Below are positions 34,618 through 40,345 of a stretch of 40,345 nt of DNA, one piece after another; positions within the stretch are counted from its first letter, which is position 1, and each line of letters opens with the position of its first letter. The position numbers and the translations under genes are program-made. The stretch is from positions 1 through 40,345 of the forward strand of contig NZ_JAQMUE010000091.1 in assembly GCF_028330985.1 (NCBI RefSeq), in the 5' to 3' direction. A model generated the notes under the pieces. That model worked only from the letters and a program-made list of their open reading frames with translations, was not told the DNA's origin and searched no databases. This DNA comes from Roseofilum reptotaenium CS-1145 (GTDB lineage: Bacteria; Cyanobacteriota; Cyanobacteriia; Cyanobacteriales; Desertifilaceae).

Positions 34618-36441
34618 ATGCCTCCAGAAGACTCCAAACTAGCCCAACCTATGGAACAAGAAGCGCCTCAAATCCATCTACCTCGCACCAGTGAATCGGA
34701 AACTTTAAAGAAAATCCGCCATACGACCTCCCACATCATGGCAATGGCGGTACAGAAACTTTTTCCCAAAGCCCAAGTTACGATTGGGCCTTGGATCGAA
34801 AATGGATTTTATTACGACTTTGATTGTCCAGAACCCTTTACGGAAAAAGACCTGAAGGCGATTAAAAAAGAGATGATCAAGATCATCAACCGCAAACTCC
34901 CTGTACTTCGGGAAGAGGTGAGTCGCGAAGAAGCAAAGGCGCGAATCGAACAACTGCAAGAACCCTACAAACTGGAAATCCTTGACGATATCCAAACGGA
35001 ACCGATTACGATCTATCATTTAGCCGATCAATGGTGGGATTTATGCGCTGGGCCCCATGTAGAGAATACAGGAGACATTAACCCGAAGGCGATCGCCCTG
35101 GAAAGTGTTGCAGGAGCCTATTGGCGCGGCGATGCCAACAAAGCCCAGCTTCAGCGTATTTATGGTACGGCTTGGGAAAATCCCGAACAACTGGCCGAAT
35201 ATCAACGACGTAAAGCAGAAGCCCTCAGACGAGACCACCGAAAACTGGGTAAAGAACTGGGATTATTTATTTTTTCCGATCAAGTTGGCCCGGGCTTACC
35301 CCTGTGGACACCGAAAGGGGCAACCGTTCGCAGCTTACTCGAAGACTTCCTCAAACAAGAACAACTCAAACGGGGCTATCAACAAGTGGTTACCCCCCAC
35401 ATTGGGCGAGTAGACCTGTTTAAAACCTCCGGTCATTGGCAAAAATACAAAGATGACTTGTTCCCGATGATGGGAGAATCGGAAGCAGAAGGCTTTGTGC
35501 TCAAAGCCATGAACTGCCCCTTCCATATCCAAATCTATAAAAGTCAGCTCCATTCTTACCGAGATCTCCCGATTCGATTAGCTGAATTTGGCACCGTTTA
35601 CCGCTACGAACAATCGGGAGAACTGGGAGGACTCACACGAGTGCGCGGGTTTACTCAAGATGACTCGCACTTATTTGTGACTCCGGAGCAGTTGGATCGG
35701 GAATTCTTAAATGTGGTAGATTTAACTCTAACTGTGTTTAAGACCTTGCGGTTAAGCAATTTCAGAGCTAGGTTAAGTTTTCGCGATCCCAGTTTAGATA
35801 AATATATTGGTTCGGACGAAGCTTGGGAAAAATCCCAAAATGCTATCCGTCGTGCGGTAGAAACATTGGGGATGGAGCATTTTGAAGGCATTGGGGAAGC
35901 GGCCTTTTATGGGCCAAAACTCGATTTTATTTTCCGAGATGCCCTAGACCGGGAATGGCAGTTGGGAACGGTGCAAGTGGATTATAATTTACCAGAACGC
36001 TTCGATCTGACCTATGTTTCGGAGGAAGGGGTTCGCGAACGTCCGGTGATGATTCACCGCGCTCCATTTGGTTCTTTGGAACGCTTAGTGGGGATTTTAA
36101 TTGAGGAATATGCAGGCGATTTTCCCCTCTGGTTAGCTCCGGTGCAGATTCGGTTGTTACCGGTGAGCGAAACACAATTGCCCTTTGCTCAAAAGGTTGC
36201 CGAGCAAATGCTCAATTACAAGATTCGAGTGGAAGTGGATCGCAGTGGAGAGCGGTTGGGTAAACAAATTCGCAATGCAGAGAAAGAAAAGGTTCCCATT
36301 ATGAGTGTTGTTGGTGCGAAGGAAATGGAAGCTGAGAGCCTCAATATTCGCACTCGCGCTAAGGGAGAATTGGGTGAAATGCCCGTAAAAGAAGTGATTC
36401 AGAGGATGGTAGAGGCGATCGCCTCTAAAGACGATTTTTAA
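34618..36441 (+). CDS. thrS: Threonyl-tRNA synthetase
   Basis: This 607-residue class II aminoacyl-tRNA synthetase has the N2 editing-type domain with HTTSH near residue 35 and CAGPHV. The catalytic core shows GPGLPLWTPKG, the zinc-binding region MNCPFH, motif 2 (FGTVYRYEQSG), QDDSHLF and motif 3 (HRAPFGSLERLVGILIEEY). The anticodon-binding domain at the end starts at LWLAPVQIRLLPVSE. The N-terminal TGS domain of E. coli ThrS is missing, as is usual for cyanobacterial ThrS of about 600 residues. It charges tRNA-Thr. The start at 34618 gives a Pro/Glu-rich lead of about 25 residues. Confidence 0.96.
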   Translation: MPPEDSKLAQPMEQEAPQIHLPRTSESETLKKIRHTTSHIMAMAVQKLFPKAQVTIGPWIENGFYYDFDCPEPFTEKDLKAIKKEMIKIINRKLPVLREEVSREEAKARIEQLQEPYKLEILDDIQTEPITIYHLADQWWDLCAGPHVENTGDINPKAIALESVAGAYWRGDANKAQLQRIYGTAWENPEQLAEYQRRKAEALRRDHRKLGKELGLFIFSDQVGPGLPLWTPKGATVRSLLEDFLKQEQLKRGYQQVVTPHIGRVDLFKTSGHWQKYKDDLFPMMGESEAEGFVLKAMNCPFHIQIYKSQLHSYRDLPIRLAEFGTVYRYEQSGELGGLTRVRGFTQDDSHLFVTPEQLDREFLNVVDLTLTVFKTLRLSNFRARLSFRDPSLDKYIGSDEAWEKSQNAIRRAVETLGMEHFEGIGEAAFYGPKLDFIFRDALDREWQLGTVQVDYNLPERFDLTYVSEEGVRERPVMIHRAPFGSLERLVGILIEEYAGDFPLWLAPVQIRLLPVSETQLPFAQKVAEQMLNYKIRVEVDRSGERLGKQIRNAEKEKVPIMSVVGAKEMEAESLNIRTRAKGELGEMPVKEVIQRMVEAIASKDDF

Positions 36442-36555
36442 AAACCCTGTCCCCTGTTTCTGTTTATAGACTGAAATCCTCAAGGGCGCTGAATCAGGGG
36501 TATCCAGTCCCTTGCCTGGCGAAGATTGATGGGTGACAACCTTAACAAGAAAGGG

Positions 36556-36662
36556 TATAGCAGAGAAGGCGTTAGTTAGAATAATAGGTTATGGTTTGAG
36601 GCAATAGGCAAGAGGCACGAATGGCAATAGAACACGTCCTAACTCTCCTTTTCTCTGCTATA
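36556..36662. repeat. Inverted-repeat element (TATAGCAGAGAA ends)
   Basis: The ends TATAGCAGAGAAGGCGTTAG (36556) and CTAACTCTCCTTTTCTCTGCTATA (to 36662) are inverted. The interior holds GAGGCAATAGGC and GGCACGAAT, also found in the element at 39166 in the opposite orientation. It is about 107 bp with no coding potential and is MITE- or REP-like. It fills the thrS-recJ gap. Confidence 0.7.
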
Positions 36663-36727
36663 TTCCCTATTCCCTAGCGCTTTGCGCTATAGGTTAATCC
36701 CTGGCGTATCTTGATTTTAAGCCTCCC

Positions 36728-39049
36728 ATGTCTATGAAACCGACTGCAACGTGGCAACTTGCTCCTAAATTTGAGCTTCCCAACTGGTTTGTGCAGGAAA
36801 TTGCCCAGTTCACCCCCCAACTTTCCCGATGTCATCACTTGGCACAAATTTTGTGGCAACGGGGAATTCAAAACCGTGAGACTTTAGCTCATTTCCTCTC
36901 TGCTGGGCAGTATATCCCGACTAGCCCGTTTGAATTTGGCGAAGAAATGCAACAAGCCGTTGCGCGGTTAGAACAAGCAAGAATTCAGGGAGAAAACGTT
37001 ACTATTTGGGGAGATTTTGATGCAGATGGAGTGACTTCTACTGCTGTTTTACTCGACGGCTTGGGGCAATTTTTCGCGGCGGCAAACTTAGACTATTATA
37101 TTCCGAATCGCTTAACCGAATCCCATGGCTTAAATGCTCCTGGAATCGAACGCTTGGCAGAGCAAGGAACCCAACTGATTGTCACTTGCGATACGGGAAG
37201 TACGAATTTAGTGGAAGTGGAATTAGCACAACGTTTAGGCATTGATGTGATGATCACCGATCATCATACTTTACCAGTGCTGCGTCCTCCTGTTACTGCC
37301 ATTATTAACCCCCGCTATCTGGCTGACGATCATCCCCTGTTCCATTTATCTGGGGTAGCGGTGGCTTATAAATTGGTGGAAGCTCTATATCAACAGTTTC
37401 CTGATATTCCGCAATCTCCCTTAGATGAGCTGCTTGACTTAGTGGCGATCGGATTAATCGCTGATTTAGTCCAGCTTAAAGGAGATTGTCGCTATTTAGC
37501 CCAACGGGGAATTGAGTGCTTACAGCGCGATTATCTGCGTCCTCCTGAAGCCCGTCGTCGTCCTGGAATTGGGCGTTTATTGGACTTGTGCAGAAAAACC
37601 GGCGATCGCCCCACGGATATTTCTTTTGGTATTGGGCCTAGAATTAACGCCGTCAGTCGCATTTATGGTGATGCCACTTTTTGCGTGGAATTGCTGACCA
37701 ATCGAGACTTAAAAACCTGCCATCAGTTAGCCGAATCTGCTGAACTGGCGAATACTCGACGCAAAGAAATTCAGCAGAGTATGGTTCAAGATGCCATCTT
37801 TGAAGTCTCCCAATTAGATCTATCCACAACTCAAGCCATTGTCCTACACAAACCTGAATGGCCGGCTGGTGTACTCGGTTTAGTCGCCTCTCAAATTGCC
37901 CAAGAATACCATAAACCGACGATTTTATTAAGTAGTGAAGCTGGGTCTAAATTTGCTCAAGGATCGGCTCGTTCTGTCGCTAACATTGACCTGTATCAAT
38001 TAGTCAATAGCCAATCCCATTTACTCCATCGATTTGGCGGTCATCCCTTCGCCGCCGGTTTAAGCTTACCCCTAGAAAATTTACCTCTATTTACGGAAGG
38101 TATTAATCAAGAACTTAATCGTACCTTAGCATCTGGCGATCGCTCCCCCATTCTCGATATTGACCTCGAATTAACGGTTGCCGATCTAGGTAAAGAACTC
38201 TTTCAAGAACTCAAATTTCTAGAACCCTGTGGCATGGGAAACTCCGTACCACAGATTTTGATTAAGAATTGCCGGTTCACTAATGTTTTTAATGCCAATA
38301 TCAAAGATAGCAAGGGCAATAAGGTTAAATATATTAAAACCCAGTTTATTTTAACTGACTCCAGCAGCAATCCGGGAATTCCGGGATTGTGGTGGGGACA
38401 TTATCAAGAGGATATTCCTCCTGGTGAATCTCATGTGGTGGTTGAGTTGGATTTTAATGACTATCAGAAATATCATGTGCGCATCATTGATTTAGTTCCC
38501 GCCAAACAAGAGCAGTTATCCACAGCTAACCCTGAATCAACACCGATGTTAGATTGGCGTACCCAGAAACTCGATGAACCGGACAAGATTACTGAGTCTG
38601 ATCCTTGGGTGATTACTGAAAATCCAGTCAGTTGGCAAGAAATTGAAGGATGGTTAGAGCAAGCGAATCAACAGCAAAAAACGGTCGCGATCGCCTATGA
38701 CTCTTTTACGCCCCATAACCCCCTTGAAGTCTGGAAAAAGTTAGTCGGTATTGCCAAATATTTAAGTCGGACTCAAGAGTCCATATCTCTCAATTTTCTG
38801 CAAGATCGGCTTCAAGTAACGGAAAGAGCTTTGCAGTTGGGATTAAATGCTTTATCTCAGATTGGGTTTAGTATTACTCGACAAGAACAATGCTTAAATA
38901 TGAGCTACAATTCTAGAACTAAGTTCTCTGATGTTAGCCTCATCTATACCTTTCTCTCTGCTGTGCAAGAAGAACAGTTTCGCCGCCAATATTTTGCCCA
39001 AATCTCCCTCGAAACCCTGCAACAGGGAACCTCAAGTGCTTTGCGCTAG
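36728..39049 (+). CDS. recJ: Single-stranded-DNA-specific exonuclease RecJ
   Basis: This 773-residue DHH-family nuclease shows motif I WGDFDADGVTSTAVLLDG, CDTGS, motif III ITDHHTLP, INPRY, LVAIGLIADLV and GPRINAVSR. The DHHA1 domain carries GGHPFAAGLSL. RecJ degrades single-stranded DNA 5' to 3' in recombination and repair. The C-terminal 170 residues after about 600 are a cyanobacterial-type extension with an OB-like and a winged-helix-like region (WQEIEGWLEQANQQQ, ALQLGLNALSQIGFSI). The stop lies in repeat-like sequence (GCTTTGCGCTAG). The protein is longer than E. coli RecJ by about 200 residues, as is common in this phylum. Confidence 0.93.
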   Translation: MSMKPTATWQLAPKFELPNWFVQEIAQFTPQLSRCHHLAQILWQRGIQNRETLAHFLSAGQYIPTSPFEFGEEMQQAVARLEQARIQGENVTIWGDFDADGVTSTAVLLDGLGQFFAAANLDYYIPNRLTESHGLNAPGIERLAEQGTQLIVTCDTGSTNLVEVELAQRLGIDVMITDHHTLPVLRPPVTAIINPRYLADDHPLFHLSGVAVAYKLVEALYQQFPDIPQSPLDELLDLVAIGLIADLVQLKGDCRYLAQRGIECLQRDYLRPPEARRRPGIGRLLDLCRKTGDRPTDISFGIGPRINAVSRIYGDATFCVELLTNRDLKTCHQLAESAELANTRRKEIQQSMVQDAIFEVSQLDLSTTQAIVLHKPEWPAGVLGLVASQIAQEYHKPTILLSSEAGSKFAQGSARSVANIDLYQLVNSQSHLLHRFGGHPFAAGLSLPLENLPLFTEGINQELNRTLASGDRSPILDIDLELTVADLGKELFQELKFLEPCGMGNSVPQILIKNCRFTNVFNANIKDSKGNKVKYIKTQFILTDSSSNPGIPGLWWGHYQEDIPPGESHVVVELDFNDYQKYHVRIIDLVPAKQEQLSTANPESTPMLDWRTQKLDEPDKITESDPWVITENPVSWQEIEGWLEQANQQQKTVAIAYDSFTPHNPLEVWKKLVGIAKYLSRTQESISLNFLQDRLQVTERALQLGLNALSQIGFSITRQEQCLNMSYNSRTKFSDVSLIYTFLSAVQEEQFRRQYFAQISLETLQQGTSSALR

Positions 39050-39165
39050 ATAATAGGAAAGCTTAAGGGGTGACAAGGAAGCTTCATGATTGACTAGGTC
39101 ATTGGCTTTGGAATAGACTGCTCCTTGTATTTTCCTCTATCATGCAAAAGACCTCAAATGGCTTC

Positions 39166-39261
39166 TAGCAGTGAAAGGAGGGATTAGGACATTTTTATTA
39201 CTATTCGTGCCTATTGCCTTAAACACTAGCCTAACTGTCCTAACCCACTGATTCACTGCTA
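39166..39261. repeat. Inverted-repeat element related to that at 36556
   Basis: The ends TAGCAGTGAAAGGAGGGATT (39166) and the RC-type TAACCCACTGATTCACTGCTA (to 39261) form imperfect inverted repeats of about 26 nt. The interior CTATTCGTGCCTATTGCC is the reverse complement of the core of the 36556 element. About 96 bp, non-coding, between recJ and the repeat protein. Confidence 0.7.
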
Positions 39262-39300
39262 CATAACCGCTCAATTGGCTCGAGTCAGGGACTAAACAGT

Positions 39301-40197
39301 CTATGCAAGGAGATCAACACCAGAGATATTATTGCCATTCAACTCATTGAAGAACGGTTCAAATGTACCGGAGGTTTGAATTCCAAGGCTATTCGGATTA
39401 AAGCCAAATATATCCTCATTCGTACCTGATGCACCCGATACATGGAAGTTCCCTTTGGTAGACAGAAGCAATTGCTCTTGCTTAATGGCGATCGCATCCA
39501 GGTCTTCATCATGGCTATTAAGCCCTACATCACTGCCATCAAATTCAACCGACCAAGTTCCACGGGTGTGCCAACCTAAGCTATGAGGATTGAAACGCAG
39601 GATATCTTCATCGTTACGGTCAATTCCTGATACATGAACATTTCCCTTGGTGGAAATGAGAAGATCCCCTGTAACTGGGTCAACACTCAAACCATCAATA
39701 TCTTCGCCATGTTCAGTTAAGCCAACATCTGAACCATCGAAGTATAACGAGAAAGAACCGCTGGTGTGGTTTCCAAGGGATGAAGCCGTGAATTTAATGA
39801 GGTCCGAATCGTCTACATAGATGCCATCGATATATTGAGCAGACTCGAAGGATAGTAGAATTTCATTATCGCTGATCGCCTCAAAAGCATCAATCGTAGA
39901 ATACCAAAGTCCCACATCCGAACCATCAAAGAATTTACTGAAGCTCTGGTCACCTGGGTTATATTCAATAATGTCCGCTGAATCAACACTAATTCCATCT
40001 AGGGTGTCGTGATGCTTGAGACTGAACAGCAAGGAATGTTGACTCGGTTCAGGCTCAGGTTGAGGTTCAGGTTCAGTACTAGCCGGATTGGTGTAACTAC
40101 TCTGGTCTTGATCGCTAACAGAACCCGCAGTTACCGTCCCGATATTGACATAATTACCAACCGTTGTGTCACTCAGCTTTATCAAAAGAGACATCAC
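39301..40197 (-). pseudogene. C-terminal part of a larger repeat exoprotein (FDGSDVGL repeats), N-terminus lost
   Basis: The frame opens at 40197 and gives 298 residues. The first 35 (TVGNYVNIGTVTAGSVSDQD) match the end of an Ig-like/DUF11-type module often seen as VGQYTNIGTVTG...DSDPS. Just upstream in another frame lies MTNTGDVSF, which would be the beginning of the same kind of module, so the part between appears deleted. A Pro/Glu linker follows (residues about 43-52). Then come three to four repeats of about 55-60 residues with FDGSDVGL, EDIDGLSVD, LLISTKGNVHVSG and FNPHSLG.HTRGTWS, probably a beta-propeller. No signal peptide remains. The function of the intact protein is unknown. Confidence 0.6.
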
Positions 40198-40211
40198 CCG
40201 TATTCGTCATA

Positions 40212-40345
40212 TCAAGTCCGTTGAATAAGTTGTGATATAGCAGTGAGTTCACTCCACCCGTAAAAATCGGTTAACCCTCCAATTAATTCTGGCTGTTTCA
40301 ATAAGGTTTGGCAGCGCTGGTACAACACTTCTTCTAGCTGATCGA
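40212..40345 (-). CDS. C-terminal end of a gene entering from the right edge, possibly an IS630-type transposase
   Basis: The minus-strand frame is open from the window edge to TGA at 40212-40214. It encodes about 43 residues beginning DQLEEVLYQRCQTLLKQPEL and ending in a short basic tail. The LEEVL..RC..L..QPE(L/V)I...T.F.W pattern resembles the end of IS630-type DDE transposases as I remember them. The repeat protein fragment at 39301 begins only a few bases later, so an insertion that truncated it is a fitting explanation, but the identification is tentative. Confidence 0.4.
   Translation of the reverse strand, partial: DQLEEVLYQRCQTLLKQPELIGGLTDFYGWSELTAISQLIQRT

Overview
The window reads as a filamentous-type cyanobacterial chromosome segment. 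The HIP1 octamer GCGATCGC is scattered throughout. The window also encodes the NDH-1 subunit NdhD, a threonyl-tRNA synthetase without a TGS domain, a DUF2973 protein, a CHAT/TPR protein, a PEP-CTERM protein and an RTX-type exoprotein. No tRNA, rRNA or CRISPR array was seen.

Layout. Positions 1-1300 hold gene debris and a convergent DUF433/DUF5615 toxin-antitoxin pair next to a small frameshifted gene. Positions 1400-9100 encode surface and secreted proteins: an orphan C-terminal module of a two-partner-secretion exoprotein, a CHAT protease with TPRs, a large RTX/5'-nucleotidase protein and a PEP-CTERM protein. Positions 9100-10700 carry an MFS transporter and a small conserved-looking protein. 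Positions 10859-11830 are a decayed IS200/IS605 element. Positions 12266-18500 are mostly housekeeping: a 3D-domain protein, a B12/radical SAM enzyme, RibF, a metallo-beta-lactamase-fold hydrolase, SurE and a dienelactone hydrolase.

The accessory core is 18717-29856, almost all on the minus strand. It holds a patatin phospholipase, two very small ORFs, a PPM1/LCMT-type methyltransferase, an unrecognised protein, a four-repeat protein, a GHSRG alpha/beta-hydrolase, a TPR protein, an ECF-like sigma factor, an IS630-type HTH protein, and a three-gene cassette (two paralogous two-TM proteins plus a GH19 lysozyme/C39 peptidase fusion). A second, paralogous sigma factor is divergent from that cassette across a repeat-bearing AT-rich region. 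I infer a sigma-controlled island of lipid- and wall-degrading proteins. That reading is inference from domain content and order; delivery route and target are not visible.

Positions 30152-39049 return to core genes: a response regulator with a Cys-rich tail, ndhD, a receiver-like protein, a DUF2973 protein, thrS and recJ. The last kilobase has a repeat-rich protein that appears to have lost its N-terminal part next to what may be the end of an IS630-type transposase. Several families of short extragenic inverted repeats sit between genes and in some cases supply stop codons.
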